A stretch of 64,000 nt of DNA, taken from assembly GCF_016862435.1 (NCBI RefSeq), contig NZ_BOMY01000008.1:124001-188000 (forward strand), read 5' to 3'. The DNA comes from Paractinoplanes tereljensis. GTDB lineage: Bacteria; Actinomycetota; Actinomycetes; Mycobacteriales; Micromonosporaceae. Shown in pieces: positions 26,398 through 36,605 of the stretch. The stretch's first letter is position 1. Each line of letters begins with the position of its first letter. A program made the translations under genes and the position numbers. Under the pieces are notes generated by a model that saw nothing but the letters and a program-made list of their open reading frames with translations, did not search any database and was not told the origin of the DNA.

Positions 26398-27993
26398 ATG
26401 ACCCCCTTCCCCGCTCAGACCGACGTCGTCATCATCGGCTCCGGTCATAACGGTCTCGTCTCCGCGATTTTGCTGGCCCGGGCCGGGCTCGACGTCGTCG
26501 TGCTCGAGTCGGCGAGCGTGCTGGGCGGGGCGACCCGCACCGAGCACCCCTTCTCCAAGGTGCCCGGTCTCGGCCAGTCCACCGGCTCCTACCTGCTCGG
26601 GCTGATGCCGCCCGAGCTGCTGCGCACGCTCGACGTGGACATCCCGATGCTGCGCCGCGACCCGCACTACTTCCTGCCCACCCCGGGACCGGCCGGCTCG
26701 CCGTACCTGCTGTTCGGGCGGGACCGCGAGGACACCCGGGCGCAGATGGAGAAGTTCTTCTCGCCCCGCGACATCGCCGCCGACGAGCAGCTGGCCGTCG
26801 AGATCGCCGCGCTGCGCGCCGACCTGGCCCCGGCCTGGCTCGAGGAACCGACAAGTGTCGAGGAGATCGCCGACCGGCACATCCGGCCGCAGCTGCAGAG
26901 CACCTTCATCGACCTGGTGCGCGGCTCGGTCGCCGACTACCTGGCCCGGTTCGGTTTCAAGAGCGAACTGCTGATGAGCATGTACGCGGTTACCGACGGC
27001 CTCTCCGGTCTGAACGCCGGTCCCGACGACCCGGGCACCGGCCATAACTTCCTGGTGCACAACATGTGCCGGCTGCCCGGCGCCGACGGCACCTGGATGA
27101 TCGCCCAGGGTGGCATGGGCACGGTGTCGCGCACGTTCGCCGAGGCCGCCCGCGCGGCCGGCGCCCAGTTCTTCACCGACGCCCGGGTCGCCTCGGTCAC
27201 CGTCGACGGCGGCGCGGCCAGCGGGGTCGTGCTGACCGACGGCCGCTCGCTGCGGGCCCGGGTGGTACTCGGCGCCTGCGACCCCTACCAGCTGATGAGC
27301 CTGGTCCCGGACGGGGTGCTTCCAGCAGAACTCACCACGCACCTGGAGTCGGTGCGGCGGCCGGGCACCACGCTCAAGGTCAACCTGGCGCTGCGCGACC
27401 TGCCGCAATTCTCCTGCCTGCCGGAGGGCACGCCGTCACCGTTCGGGTCGACCATCCACCTGCTGCCGGGCTCGGCCGGGCTGGCCGGCGGGGACGACCG
27501 GGAGTCGCCGATGGCGGCCCTGCGGGAGATGTGGGCCGAGGTGCAGGCCGGCCGGCTGCCGGCCGAGCCGACCATCGAGTGGTACGTGCACACCACCGTC
27601 GACCCGTCGCTGCAGGACGCGGCCGGGCACCACTCGTCGGCGCTGTTCGTGCAGTCGGTGCCCTACACCCTTGACGGCACGACCTGGGACGAAGCACTGC
27701 CCGGCTACGTCGATCAGCTGCTGGCGATCTGCGACCGCTACGCCCCCGGCACGTCCGACCTGGTGGCGGACATCATGCCGCTCACCCCGCCGGGCATCGA
27801 GGAGCACTTCGGCATCACCGGCGGCCACATCCACCACGTCGACAACACGGTGGCCTTCAACGAGCGGATGCCCTACTTCACCGGTGTCGACGGCCTTTAC
27901 GCCGGCTCGGCGGGCACCCACCCGGCCGGCAGCGTGATCGGCGCGGCCGGCCACAACGTCGCCAAGCGCATCCTCACCGACCTGGGCCGGTAA
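26398..27993 (+). CDS. FAD/NAD(P)-dependent phytoene-desaturase-like oxidoreductase (PYROXD2 type)
   Basis: A 531-residue flavoprotein. DVVIIGSGHNGLVSA (~9-23) is the Rossmann FAD loop, LESASVLGGATRT is the second dinucleotide element, and the C-terminal GVDGLYAGSAGTHPAGSVIGAAGHNVA closes the FAD site. It belongs with the phytoene desaturase/PYROXD2 group rather than true carotenoid desaturases, because no crt cluster is nearby. The substrate is unknown. It starts in an A/T-richer gap holding TTTCG-CATA-CGAAA at 26341-26354 and ends one base from the convergent MBL-Rieske gene. Confidence 0.88.
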   Translation: MTPFPAQTDVVIIGSGHNGLVSAILLARAGLDVVVLESASVLGGATRTEHPFSKVPGLGQSTGSYLLGLMPPELLRTLDVDIPMLRRDPHYFLPTPGPAGSPYLLFGRDREDTRAQMEKFFSPRDIAADEQLAVEIAALRADLAPAWLEEPTSVEEIADRHIRPQLQSTFIDLVRGSVADYLARFGFKSELLMSMYAVTDGLSGLNAGPDDPGTGHNFLVHNMCRLPGADGTWMIAQGGMGTVSRTFAEAARAAGAQFFTDARVASVTVDGGAASGVVLTDGRSLRARVVLGACDPYQLMSLVPDGVLPAELTTHLESVRRPGTTLKVNLALRDLPQFSCLPEGTPSPFGSTIHLLPGSAGLAGGDDRESPMAALREMWAEVQAGRLPAEPTIEWYVHTTVDPSLQDAAGHHSSALFVQSVPYTLDGTTWDEALPGYVDQLLAICDRYAPGTSDLVADIMPLTPPGIEEHFGITGGHIHHVDNTVAFNERMPYFTGVDGLYAGSAGTHPAGSVIGAAGHNVAKRILTDLGR

Positions 27994-29571
27994 CTACTCG
28001 TTCTTCTCGGCTCGGATCTTGTGCCCGACGCTGGTCAGGCACCGTCCGCTGGGGAGGTCGAACTTCCAGCCGTGCAGCTGGCAGGTCAGGGTGTTGCCGT
28101 CGACGATGCCGAAGCGGCTGAGGTCGGCCTTGAGGTGCGGGCAGCGGCGCTGAACCGTCCAGTCACCCAGCTGGGTGTCCTCGGCCTCGACCTCCTTCTC
28201 GTGCTCGTCGTACCAACCCTCGGCGTATTGCAGGCGCTCCTCGGAGAGGCACTTGAAGAAGGCGTAGACGAACTCGTTGTACTGCCCGATGCGGGCGGCG
28301 GAGAAGCGGCAGCTCAGGAACAGCGAGTTGACCCAGTCACCCTCGTCGATGAAGATCAGGTGCTCGATCAGGGCCCGGCCGGTCTTGAAGCGGTAGCGGA
28401 CCTTCTCGTCGGCGTACGGCCGGACCTGCTTGCCGGGGAAGTCGACGACGATGCTCTCGACGATCTCGCCGGTCGTGCCGAAGCTGTCGGTGAGGTCGAA
28501 GCGGACCGGGCCACCGACGCCCTGGGCCATGTAGATCGACTCTTCGAGCAGCGGCTCGATGCGCTTCTTGAGCTCGCCCAGCACGTCGATCTCGGGGTGC
28601 CGCCAGGACGCCTTCTCAGCCTCGATGATGGGTGCTTTGCGCTCCCGCATCTCCTCGAGGTAGGCCTGCTTGTTGGCGAAGAACTCGTCGATCGGGGTGG
28701 GGTGCTCGGTGGTCGCCGCCTTTTCCGACAGCTCGGTCACCGAGCCGGGCAGCAGGACGATGCCGTTGGTGCCGCCGACCTTCGCGTACTCCTCGAGGAA
28801 GACGCCCTGGTCGGGGAAGATGTTGCCCTCGTCGCCGAAGATGTCGTTGAACTGCCACAGCTCGTCGTCGAGGAAGCAGGGCGGGCCGGCGATCGGGAAG
28901 ACGTGGTCGGCCTTCAGGTCGTCGATGTAGCGCCAGGTGCGGTCGAACTGACGGTCGCGCTTCTGCTTGCCGAACGCGGTCTTGGCCGACTCGGGCAGCT
29001 CGTAGACCATCGGGTACCAAATAGCGCCGGAGAACTGCAGCATGTGCGCGTGCACGTGGCCCAGCTCGGCGAAGATCGACAGGTCGGTGGGGCGGGCGTC
29101 GTTCTGGTTGAGCACCCGGATGCCGTCGTGCTCGATCCACAGCGAGGAGTCGCCGATCGGGCCGTCGGTCGGGCTGATCAGCGCCTGGATCATCACCTTG
29201 AGGCCGCCGTCGAGCTCGTGCACCTGGTTCGACTTCGTCCGCAGGAACTTGGTGAAGCCGAGCTCGCGCAACTCGTCCTCGAGCTGAGACGTCGGGTACT
29301 CCGGGAGGAGGACCGTGGCCTTCTTGCTGATGTTTTCCTTCAGGTTCTTCGCGTCGAAGTGGTCGCGGTGCAGGTGGGAGACGTAGAGGTAGTCGACGTC
29401 ACCCAGCGCCTTCCAATCCAGCAGCGAATTGTCGGGGAAGGGAAACCACGAGGCGAAATATGCGGGATTGACCCACGGGTCGCACAGAATGCTGCCGGCG
29501 GCCGTGTCGATCCGCATGCTCGCGTGGCCGGTGCCCGTGATCCGCACTTTTTCGTCCTCCTCCGTCGCCAT
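27994..29571 (-). CDS. metallo-beta-lactamase-fold hydrolase fused to a C-terminal Rieske [2Fe-2S] domain
   Basis: A 525-residue fusion. The N-terminal ~330 residues are an MBL-fold domain with SHLHRDH (His66, His68, Asp70, His71) and further D/H residues, matching the UlaG/CMP-Neu5Ac-hydroxylase-like branch. The last ~50 residues carry a Rieske pair CPH (477-479) and CQLH (497-500), spaced 17 residues apart as in ferredoxin-type Rieske domains. In CMP-sialate hydroxylase the Rieske domain is N-terminal, so the order here is reversed. A redox-coupled hydrolase or oxygenase is plausible, but the substrate is unknown. Confidence 0.88.
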   Translation of the reverse strand: MATEEDEKVRITGTGHASMRIDTAAGSILCDPWVNPAYFASWFPFPDNSLLDWKALGDVDYLYVSHLHRDHFDAKNLKENISKKATVLLPEYPTSQLEDELRELGFTKFLRTKSNQVHELDGGLKVMIQALISPTDGPIGDSSLWIEHDGIRVLNQNDARPTDLSIFAELGHVHAHMLQFSGAIWYPMVYELPESAKTAFGKQKRDRQFDRTWRYIDDLKADHVFPIAGPPCFLDDELWQFNDIFGDEGNIFPDQGVFLEEYAKVGGTNGIVLLPGSVTELSEKAATTEHPTPIDEFFANKQAYLEEMRERKAPIIEAEKASWRHPEIDVLGELKKRIEPLLEESIYMAQGVGGPVRFDLTDSFGTTGEIVESIVVDFPGKQVRPYADEKVRYRFKTGRALIEHLIFIDEGDWVNSLFLSCRFSAARIGQYNEFVYAFFKCLSEERLQYAEGWYDEHEKEVEAEDTQLGDWTVQRRCPHLKADLSRFGIVDGNTLTCQLHGWKFDLPSGRCLTSVGHKIRAEKNE

Positions 29572-29677
29572 CCGACGGCCTCGAAGGTACCCGGTCCGGG
29601 TTGCTGCCTTGCGCGCGGAGGCGACATGCGAGACTTCTTGATGTACTGAGATCGCGCTTCGAGGAAGGACTTTCGGC

Positions 29678-29911
29678 GTGTCTGCGGAATCTGACCCGGT
29701 CTACGCTCCCGACCAGCTCAAGCCAGGTAACCGGAAGTGGGCCCGGCGCGGCGCTCTCGGCACGGCCGCGGCCATGCTGCTGTTCTTCTGGGGCAACCAC
29801 GAGGGCAACACCGAGAACATCTACCTCGTGCTCTTCTCGGTCGGCCTGGTCGCCGTCGTGATCGGCGACGCCGTACTGCGGCGGAACGGCCTCAAGCCCA
29901 ACGATCAGTAA
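29678..29911 (+). CDS. small DUF2631-type membrane protein
   Basis: A 77-residue protein. After a charged N-terminus it has two hydrophobic segments (~28-39 and ~47-64) separated by GNHEGNTENIY, the pattern of the DUF2631 family conserved in actinobacteria near the dxr/rip1 locus. A strong ribosome site (GAGGAAGGA) precedes the GTG at 29678. A textbook bidirectional terminator follows the stop within 20 bp. The function is unknown. Confidence 0.82.
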   Translation: MSAESDPVYAPDQLKPGNRKWARRGALGTAAAMLLFFWGNHEGNTENIYLVLFSVGLVAVVIGDAVLRRNGLKPNDQ

Positions 29912-29928
29912 CTTCAGCTTCGCAACAA

Positions 29929-29956
29929 AAAAGGGCCCGCTTTCGCGGGCCCTTTT
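29929..29956. terminator. bidirectional intrinsic terminator
   Basis: AAAAGGGCCCGC (29929-29940) and GCGGGCCCTTTT (29945-29956) form a perfect 12-bp stem with a TTTC loop. It has A and T runs on both sides, fitting termination of the DUF2631 gene (plus) and the DivIVA-type gene (minus). Confidence 0.93.
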
Positions 29957-29960
29957 CGTG

Positions 29961-31085
29961 TCATCGGTGTCTTAGCAGGATGTCCTTGACCTCGCGCAGC
30001 GCGGCGTCGACCTCGGCCTCGAAGTAGCCGCCGGAGACCAGACCGAACTGCAGCATGTCCAGCTCATTTTCCGGCACCGGCATCGGGCCGCGGCCGGTCA
30101 TCGCCTGCAGGATCGCCTCGAACAGCCGGTCGACCTGCATCGGGTCGTAGCCGCTGCCGAACCGGCGCACCTGGAACGTGCGGCGTAGCTGGTCGACCCG
30201 GTAGAGCTCGCCACCCGGCTCACCGATCGGCGGCGGAAGCTGCGGCTGCTGGCCGTAGCCACCACCCGACGGCGGGCCGCTCATCGGCGAACCCGGCATC
30301 GGCGGAGCACCCATCGGGGCGCCGTAGCCACCACGCGGGTCGGGCTCGCCGTAACCGCCGCGCGGGTCCTCGCGCTGCGGCATCCGGATCTCGGCGGTCA
30401 TGTCGGTCTTGCCGTGCCGGCCGGCCTCGAAGCCGTCGAAGCCGCTCGGGTCATAACCGCCGGGCGACGGGTCGTAGCCGGGCGGCGGTCCCTGGCGCTG
30501 CGGGAGCTGCTGCTGAGGCTGGCCGCCGTACTGCTGCTGGGAGCCGGTGTCCTCGTAGCGGCCGTACGGGTCGCTGCCGGGCATCTGGGGACGCTGCTGC
30601 ATCTGCTGCGGCTGCATCCGGTCCTCGCGGATCGGCGGGGCGGGCAGACGCTCGGTCGGCGGGGCCATCCGGCCCGCCATGCCGGCCGACGCCGCGCCAC
30701 CCATCGAGCCCGCACCGCGGCCCGCCATGCCGCCGGTGTTCATACCACCGGTGTTCATGCCGCCGCCGGCGCTGATGCTGCCGGTGGTCAGGCCGCCGCG
30801 CAGCGAGTCACGCATCGGGTCGGGAGCGCCCGGGCGGCCACCCCGGTCCTCGAGCTCGGCCAGCTGCCGCTCCACGCGGTCGAGGTGCAGGTCGACCTGC
30901 CACTCGTCATAACCGCCGAAGCGCACCCGGAAGACGACGTCGTGCACCTCCTGGGCGCCGACGGGCGCACCGACCGGCTCGCCGGACAGCGTCGCCTCGA
31001 CGCGGTCCAGGAAGTTGTCGACCTCGTCGACCTTGTAGCCGCGCCGCAGCGCACGCCGCCGGAAACGCTGCCCCTGACTCGTCAC
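29961..31085 (-). CDS. DivIVA/DivI1A-motif protein with Gln/Gly/Pro-rich linker
   Basis: A 374-residue protein with four short DivI1A motifs of the form GY-x(n)-VD-x(n)-L: two near the N-terminus (RRGYKVDEVDNFLDRV and FGGYDEWQVDLHLDRV) and two near the C-terminus (GSGYDPMQVDRLF and SGGYFEAEVDAAL). Between them lies a ~190-residue low-complexity linker rich in Gly, Met, Pro and Gln with MNTGG repeats. Such proteins act in polar growth or division-site organisation, but this is not the classical coiled-coil Wag31/DivIVA. The GTG at 31085 has GGGAG upstream. It is 37 bp after rlmN. Confidence 0.82.
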   Translation of the reverse strand: MTSQGQRFRRRALRRGYKVDEVDNFLDRVEATLSGEPVGAPVGAQEVHDVVFRVRFGGYDEWQVDLHLDRVERQLAELEDRGGRPGAPDPMRDSLRGGLTTGSISAGGGMNTGGMNTGGMAGRGAGSMGGAASAGMAGRMAPPTERLPAPPIREDRMQPQQMQQRPQMPGSDPYGRYEDTGSQQQYGGQPQQQLPQRQGPPPGYDPSPGGYDPSGFDGFEAGRHGKTDMTAEIRMPQREDPRGGYGEPDPRGGYGAPMGAPPMPGSPMSGPPSGGGYGQQPQLPPPIGEPGGELYRVDQLRRTFQVRRFGSGYDPMQVDRLFEAILQAMTGRGPMPVPENELDMLQFGLVSGGYFEAEVDAALREVKDILLRHR

Positions 31086-31122
31086 AACGTCTCCCACTCC
31101 GCTCGCTGGGACCTGTGCCCAG

Positions 31123-32298
31123 TCACCTTGCCACCCCCGCGTCGGCCGCGCCCCCTGCGCTTGCCTCCGTGAGCTCGCCCGCAGCCAGCTGGCCGCATGC
31201 GCCATCGATCTCCCGGCCCCGGGTGTCGCGGACCGTCGTTGCCACGCCGGCCTCGCGCAGCCGACGGACGAACTCGCGCTCGACCGGTTTCGGACTCGCA
31301 TCCCACTTGCTGCCCGGAGTCGGGTTCAGCGGGATGAGGTTCACGTGGGCCAGCTTGCCGCGCAGGATCCTACCGAGTAGGTCAGCGCGCCAGGGCTGGT
31401 CATTCACGTCCCTGATCAGGGCATATTCGATTGAGATCCGACGACCGGTCCGAGCCGCGTAGTCAAACGCGGCATCGAGCACCTCGGCCACCTTCCAACG
31501 CTGGTTGACGGGCACTAGCTCATCGCGCAGATCATCATCGGGGGCATGCAGGGACAGCGCAAGGGTCACGTTGAGCTCTTCCGCGATCAACCGGCGCATT
31601 GCGGGCACCAGACCCACGGTCGAGACGGTTATGTGCCGTTGCGAAAGACCCAGACCCTCCGGCGCCGGGGTGGTCAGCCGGCGGACCGCCTCGATCACCC
31701 GGGGGTAGTTGGCCAACGGCTCACCCATCCCCATGAACACCACCCGGGACAGCCGCGGCGGCGATCCGGTGACCGCGCCACTCGCCGAGACACCGGCCAG
31801 ATAGACGACCTGATCGACGATCTCGGCGATCGACAGGTTGCGGGTCAGGCCCTGCTGGCCGGTCGCGCAGAACGGGCAGGCCATGCCGCAGCCGGCCTGG
31901 CTCGAGACACAGGCGGTGATCCGGTCGGGGTAGCCCATCAGCACGCTCTCGACCAGCGCGCCGTCGTGCAGACGCCACAGCGTCTTGCGGGTGGCGCCGT
32001 CGTCGCAGGCCAGCTCGCGAACCGGGGTGAGCAGCGTGGGGAGCAGATCGCCGGTCAGCCGGGCCCGGGAAGCGGCGGGCAGGTCGGTCATCTCGTCGAT
32101 GTCACGCACCAGCCGGCCGAAGTAGTGCGTGGAGAGCTGCTTGGCGCGGAACGCGGGCTCGCCGAGAGCGGTCACCGCGGCCTTGCGGGCGGCGAGGTCG
32201 AGGTCGGCGAGGTGGCGGGGAGGCATCGACGGACGCCGTCGGGTCAGGACGGTGTCGGGCTGGTCGGGGCTGATCGGGATGACCGGAAGAATCGTCAT
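31123..32298 (-). CDS. rlmN: dual-specificity 23S rRNA/tRNA adenine-C2 methyltransferase
   Basis: A radical-SAM enzyme that methylates A2503 of 23S rRNA and A37 of some tRNAs. The CGMACPFC motif (C-x3-C-x2-C) binds the 4Fe-4S cluster, and [13 protein letters not shown] and the C-terminal GACGQLA with the methyl-carrier Cys are present. Length 391 is a little longer than E. coli (384). It sits between cdsA and the DivIVA-type gene in the actinobacterial rpsB-frr-cdsA block. The ATG at 32298 is taken; an internal ATG at 32226 also begins the conserved part. Confidence 0.97.
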   Translation of the reverse strand: MTILPVIPISPDQPDTVLTRRRPSMPPRHLADLDLAARKAAVTALGEPAFRAKQLSTHYFGRLVRDIDEMTDLPAASRARLTGDLLPTLLTPVRELACDDGATRKTLWRLHDGALVESVLMGYPDRITACVSSQAGCGMACPFCATGQQGLTRNLSIAEIVDQVVYLAGVSASGAVTGSPPRLSRVVFMGMGEPLANYPRVIEAVRRLTTPAPEGLGLSQRHITVSTVGLVPAMRRLIAEELNVTLALSLHAPDDDLRDELVPVNQRWKVAEVLDAAFDYAARTGRRISIEYALIRDVNDQPWRADLLGRILRGKLAHVNLIPLNPTPGSKWDASPKPVEREFVRRLREAGVATTVRDTRGREIDGACGQLAAGELTEASAGGAADAGVAR

Positions 32299-32335
32299 GG
32301 CGTATCCAGTCTCCCACGCCGCGCGAGTAGGCCCG

Positions 32336-33322
32336 TCATAGCAGGTTCGCGTAGATGACGGCGAACAACAGGTAGGCGGTCGGCACCGCGAACAGGATCG
32401 AATCCAGCCGGTCCATGACGCCGCCGTGGCCCGGCAACAGGTTGCTCATGTCCTTGACGCCGAGGTCGCGCTTGAGCATCGACTCGGCCAGGTCACCGAC
32501 CACCGCGACCACCGAGATCACCGCGCCGAAGAGCAGGCCCCAGTAGGACGGGATGTCGAGCAGGAAGTAGAGGAGCAGCGCGCTGCCGATGGCCGACGCG
32601 CAGATCGAGCCGGCGAAACCCTCCCAGGTCTTGCCGGGGCTGATCGACGGGGCCATCTTGTGCCGGCCCAGGAAGACGCCGGACGCGTAGCCGCCGGTGT
32701 CCGAGAGCACCACGGCCAGCAGCGTGCAGAGCACCCGCCAGCGGCCGTCCTGGTCGGCGTCCGGCTGCTGCAGCAGGATCGCGAAACTGAGCAGGAACGG
32801 CACGTACACGGCGACCATCAGGATCGCGGTGAAGTCGCGGCGCACCGCGGCGAAGCCGTCGGCCAGCCGCCAGACCACGGCGGCGAGGATCGTCACCGCC
32901 AGGCCGATCACCAGCGAGTCGGCACCGTCGTAGTAGGCCAGCGCGGTCATCACCGCGGCGCCGGCCATCAACGGGATCAGCGGCGCCTTGGCGCCGGTCT
33001 TGCGCAGCGCGTTGGCCATCTCCCAGGCACCCGCGCAGGACGCGACCACGATCAGGCCGATGAACGCCGGCGGCCAGACCACCAGCGACGCCAGCACCAG
33101 AAGCACGAGGCTCAGGCCGACCACGATGGCGGCCGGCAGGTTGCGCCCGGCCCGGCCCTTGGCCGACTTGCCGGCACGTCGCTTGCCGGGGCCCTTCCTG
33201 TCCTGCTCCGTCACATCTCCCAGATGCTGAGGTCGTGCCTCATCGTCCGCGTGCCAGGCCGGCACCGGCGCGTCCATCTCGTCGCCGGAAGTCTGCCCGG
33301 CACGCGGATCGAGGTAAGACAT
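32336..33322 (-). CDS. cdsA: phosphatidate cytidylyltransferase (CDP-diglyceride synthase)
   Basis: Makes CDP-diacylglycerol for membrane phospholipids. The 328-residue protein has a ~60-residue charged cytoplasmic N-terminus, then about eight membrane helices. The signature near the C-terminus, [28 protein letters not shown], is the conserved CDP-alcohol-transferring motif. Its ATG overlaps the frr TGA (TGATG). Conserved order is frr-cdsA-rlmN. Confidence 0.97.
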   Translation of the reverse strand: MSYLDPRAGQTSGDEMDAPVPAWHADDEARPQHLGDVTEQDRKGPGKRRAGKSAKGRAGRNLPAAIVVGLSLVLLVLASLVVWPPAFIGLIVVASCAGAWEMANALRKTGAKAPLIPLMAGAAVMTALAYYDGADSLVIGLAVTILAAVVWRLADGFAAVRRDFTAILMVAVYVPFLLSFAILLQQPDADQDGRWRVLCTLLAVVLSDTGGYASGVFLGRHKMAPSISPGKTWEGFAGSICASAIGSALLLYFLLDIPSYWGLLFGAVISVVAVVGDLAESMLKRDLGVKDMSNLLPGHGGVMDRLDSILFAVPTAYLLFAVIYANLL

Positions 33323-33879
33323 CAGACCTCGAGAAGCTCGGTTTCCTTGTGCTTGACGAGCTCGTCGACGACCGACACGTACTTGTGCGTCGTGTCGTCG
33401 AGCTCCTTCTCAGCACGGCGGCCGTCGTCCTCACCGGTCTCGCCGTCCTTGACCAGCTTGTCCAGCTGCTCCTTGGCCTTGCGGCGGATGTTGCGGATGG
33501 CCACCCGGCCCTCCTCCGCCTTGCCGCGGGCGACCTTGATCATCTCGCGGCGCCGCTCCTCGGTCATCTGCGGCAGGTGGATCCGCAGCTGGGTGCCCTC
33601 GTTGTTCGGGTTCACGCCGAGGTCGGAGTCGCGGATCGCCCGCTCGATCGGGCCGAGCTGGGTGTTGTCGTACGGCTTGACGATGACCATGCGCGGCTCC
33701 GGGACGCCGACCGAGGCCATCTGCGTCACCGGCGTGGGCGCGCCGTAGTAGTCCACCAGGATCTTGGAGAACATCGCCGGAGTGGCCCGACCCGTACGGA
33801 TCGCGGCGAACTCCTCCTTGGCGTGCTCAACCGCACTTTCCATCTTCTCTTCGGCCTCGAAGAGGGTTTCGTCGATCAC
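33322..33879 (-). CDS. frr: ribosome recycling factor
   Basis: With EF-G it splits post-termination ribosomes. The 185-residue helical protein contains VRTGRA(T/S)P-like [14 protein letters not shown]-equivalent [24 protein letters not shown] and the coiled-coil arms. The GTG start has AAGGAGG about 12 bases upstream, a long spacing. It is between pyrH and cdsA, as in most actinobacteria. Confidence 0.98.
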   Translation of the reverse strand: MIDETLFEAEEKMESAVEHAKEEFAAIRTGRATPAMFSKILVDYYGAPTPVTQMASVGVPEPRMVIVKPYDNTQLGPIERAIRDSDLGVNPNNEGTQLRIHLPQMTEERRREMIKVARGKAEEGRVAIRNIRRKAKEQLDKLVKDGETGEDDGRRAEKELDDTTHKYVSVVDELVKHKETELLEV

Positions 33880-33922
33880 CTGCTCTTCTCGCCTCCTTGC
33901 TTGTTCGGTGGTGTGTGTGGGC

Positions 33923-34684
33923 TCAGGCGGTGATCAGAGTGCCGATCTTTTCGCCGCTGACGGCACGGACGATCGTGTCGTCACCCTCGGCACCGAAGAC
34001 CAGCATGGGCAGGTTGTTCTCCTCGCAGAGGCTGAACGCGGCCTGGTCGGCGACGCGCAGTCCGCGCTGGAGGATCTCCTGGTAGGTGGCGGTGTCGAGC
34101 TTCTGCGCGTCGGGGTCGACACGCGGGTCGGCGGTGTAGACGCCATCGACGCCGTTCTTGCTCATCAGCACCACGTCGGCGTGGATCTCGAGCGCGCGCT
34201 GGGCGGTGACGGTGTCGGTCGAGAAGTACGGCATGCCGGCGCCGGCGCCGAAGATCACGGCGCGGCCCTTCTCGAGGTGCCGGATGGCGCGCAGCGGAAT
34301 GTACGGCTCGGCGACCTGGGCCATCGTGATCGCGGTCTGCACCCGCGTCTCGATGCCTTCCTTCTCCAGGAAGTCCTGCAGGGCGAGCGCGTTCATCACG
34401 GTGCCGAGCATGCCCATGTAGTCGGCGCGGTTGCGGTCCATGCCGCGCTTCTGCAGCTCGGCGCCGCGGAAGAAGTTGCCGCCGCCGACCACGATGGCGA
34501 CCTGGATGCCGCGGCGGATGACGGTGGCGATCTGCCGGGCAATGCCCTGCACGACGTCGGGGTCGACGCCGACCGCGCCGCCGCCGAACACCTCGCCGGA
34601 GAGCTTCAGGACGACTCGACGGGGCCGCAAGGACGGCGGAGTCGGATCGTCAACCGGAACTGCTTGCTCGGTCACCATCGTCAT
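33923..34684 (-). CDS. pyrH: UMP kinase
   Basis: Phosphorylates UMP to UDP for nucleotide and cell-wall sugar supply. The 253-residue amino-acid-kinase-fold protein has [24 protein letters not shown] and the UMP-binding [10 protein letters not shown] ~20-residue Pro-rich N-terminal extension precedes the fold. The ATG at 34684 has GGAAGG upstream. It follows tsf after a 100-bp gap with a terminator-like hairpin. Confidence 0.98.
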   Translation of the reverse strand: MTMVTEQAVPVDDPTPPSLRPRRVVLKLSGEVFGGGAVGVDPDVVQGIARQIATVIRRGIQVAIVVGGGNFFRGAELQKRGMDRNRADYMGMLGTVMNALALQDFLEKEGIETRVQTAITMAQVAEPYIPLRAIRHLEKGRAVIFGAGAGMPYFSTDTVTAQRALEIHADVVLMSKNGVDGVYTADPRVDPDAQKLDTATYQEILQRGLRVADQAAFSLCEENNLPMLVFGAEGDDTIVRAVSGEKIGTLITA

Positions 34685-34726
34685 GAGACCCGCCTTCCCT
34701 TCATAGCCCAGCAGAGACCTTATGTG

Positions 34727-34767
34727 ACGGGGAGGCCGGGCGCAGAATCGCGTTCCCGACCTCCCGT
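34727..34767 (-). terminator. hairpin between tsf and pyrH
   Basis: 34727-34740 pairs with 34755-34767 over 12-13 bp with one bulge and one mismatch around a 14-nt loop. It probably terminates or attenuates the rpsB-tsf transcript ahead of pyrH. There is no U-tract. Confidence 0.6.
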
Positions 34768-34784
34768 ATCACTTGTGCTCGCTC

Positions 34785-35615
34785 TTACTCCTGGCCAACC
34801 TCGAACCGGACGAACCGGGTGATGGTGAGCCCGGCGTCGGCCGCGACCTGCTTCACGGTCTTCTTGTTGTCGACCACGGAGGACTGCTCGAGGAGGACGA
34901 AGTCCTTGAAGAAGGAGTTCACCCGGCCCTCGATGATCTTGGGCAGAGCCTTCTCCGGCTTGCCCTCCTCCTTGGCGGTCTCCTCGGCGATGCGACGCTC
35001 CGAGTCGACAACCTCGGCCGGCACCTCCTCACGGGTGAGGAAGCGCGGGCGCATGGCGGCGATCTGCATGCCGACGCCACGGGCGTCGGCGTCAGCGGCC
35101 TCGTCGCTCTTGCCCTCGTACTGAACCAGGACGCCCACCTGCGGCGGCAGGTCCTGCGCCTTGCGGTGCAGGTAGACCGCGACGTTGCCGTCGAGGTTGA
35201 CGAAGCGGTTCAGGACGATCTTCTCGCCGATCTTGGCGGAGTATTCCTGGATGGTGTCCGCCACCGACTTGCCGTCGGGCAGCGTGGCCACCGACAGCGC
35301 GGCGGCGTCGGCCAGGTTCTCCTTGACGCCGAGCTCGACGAGCTGCTGGCCCAGGGCGACGAAGTCGGGGGTCTTGGCGACGAAGTCGGTCTCGCAGTTG
35401 AGCTCGAGCAGCGCCTTGCCGTAGTGGCTCACGATCCCGTTGGCGGCGGTGCGGCTGGCCCGCTTGCCGACGTCCTTCGCACCCTTGATGCGCAGGAACT
35501 CGACGGCCTTGTCGAAGTCGCTCTCGGACTCCTCGAGCGCCTTCTTGCAGTCCATCATGCCGGCACCGGTCAGGTCGCGGAGCTTCTTGACATCCGCGGC
35601 GGTGTAGTTAGCCAT
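34785..35615 (-). CDS. tsf: translation elongation factor Ts
   Basis: The nucleotide exchange factor for EF-Tu. The 276-residue protein opens with a UBA-like domain including [16 protein letters not shown] and continues with [14 protein letters not shown] in the core, both EF-Ts signatures. It lies 33 bp downstream of rpsB on the same strand, as in most bacteria, and they are cotranscribed. Confidence 0.99.
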   Translation of the reverse strand: MANYTAADVKKLRDLTGAGMMDCKKALEESESDFDKAVEFLRIKGAKDVGKRASRTAANGIVSHYGKALLELNCETDFVAKTPDFVALGQQLVELGVKENLADAAALSVATLPDGKSVADTIQEYSAKIGEKIVLNRFVNLDGNVAVYLHRKAQDLPPQVGVLVQYEGKSDEAADADARGVGMQIAAMRPRFLTREEVPAEVVDSERRIAEETAKEEGKPEKALPKIIEGRVNSFFKDFVLLEQSSVVDNKKTVKQVAADAGLTITRFVRFEVGQE

Positions 35616-35648
35616 GACTCTCTCTCGATGTCGTGTCTGGCGGCGTCT

Positions 35649-36605
35649 TTACTCGGCGGCGACGGGGGTGGGGAGCTCGGCGGCACCCGACACGACCTCG
35701 TCGACGACCGGGGTGGCCTCGGCGGTCTCGACCGTGACCGGGGCGACCTCGGCAGCGACGGCCTCAGCGGCAACGGCCTCAGCGGCGACCGGCTCGGCGT
35801 CGGTGGCCTTCTTCTCGGCGCCCTCGTAGAGGTCGCGCTCCCACTCGGGCAGCGGCTCGCCGGCGGCGACGGTGCCCGGCTCGGGCTTGTCGTCGACGTT
35901 GCCCCGGTTGCGGCCGGAACGGGCGATCAGGCCGTCCGCGACGGCGGCGGCGATGACCCGGGTCAGCAGCTCGGCCGAGCGGATCGCGTCGTCGTTGCCC
36001 GGGATCGGGAAGTCGACCTCGTCCGGGTCGCAGTTGGTGTCGAGCACCGCGATGACCGGGATGCCCAGCTTGCGGGCCTCGTCAACGGCGATGTGCTCCT
36101 TCTTGGTGTCCACGACCCAGATCGCCGACGGCGTCTTGGTCATGTCCCGCAGACCACCGAGGGTCTTGGTGAGCTTGGTCTTCTCGCGGAAGAGCTGGAG
36201 GGTCTCCTTCTTGGTGTAACCGGCGGCCGTGCCGGTCAGGTCACCCAGAGCCTCGAGCTCCTTCATGCGCTGCAGACGCTTGTAAACCGTCTGGAAGTTG
36301 GTGAGCATGCCGCCCAGCCAACGGTGGTTCACGTACGGCTGGCCGACCCGGGTCGCCTGCTCGGCGATGGCCTCCTGAGCCTGCTTCTTGGTGCCGACGA
36401 AGAGGATGTGGCCACCCTCGGCGACGGTGTCACGGACGTACGCGTAGGCCTTCTCGATGTACTCGAGGGTCTGGCGCAGGTCGATGATGTAGATGCCGTT
36501 ACGCTCGGTGAAGATGAAGCGCTTCATCTTCGGGTTCCAGCGCCGGGTCTGGTGCCCGAAGTGGACACCGCTCTCCAGCAGCTGACGCATGGTCACGACG
36601 GCCAT
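35649..36605 (-). CDS. rpsB: 30S ribosomal protein S2 with a long acidic tail
   Basis: A 318-residue S2. The first ~240 residues match S2 ([35 protein letters not shown]). The last ~75 residues are Ala/Glu/Val-rich with VAAEA repeats, an extension seen in some actinobacteria and absent from E. coli (241 residues). The ATG at 36605 has GGGAG upstream; the longer ORF runs through the hairpin-containing leader. Confidence 0.99.
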   Translation of the reverse strand: MAVVTMRQLLESGVHFGHQTRRWNPKMKRFIFTERNGIYIIDLRQTLEYIEKAYAYVRDTVAEGGHILFVGTKKQAQEAIAEQATRVGQPYVNHRWLGGMLTNFQTVYKRLQRMKELEALGDLTGTAAGYTKKETLQLFREKTKLTKTLGGLRDMTKTPSAIWVVDTKKEHIAVDEARKLGIPVIAVLDTNCDPDEVDFPIPGNDDAIRSAELLTRVIAAAVADGLIARSGRNRGNVDDKPEPGTVAAGEPLPEWERDLYEGAEKKATDAEPVAAEAVAAEAVAAEVAPVTVETAEATPVVDEVVSGAAELPTPVAAE

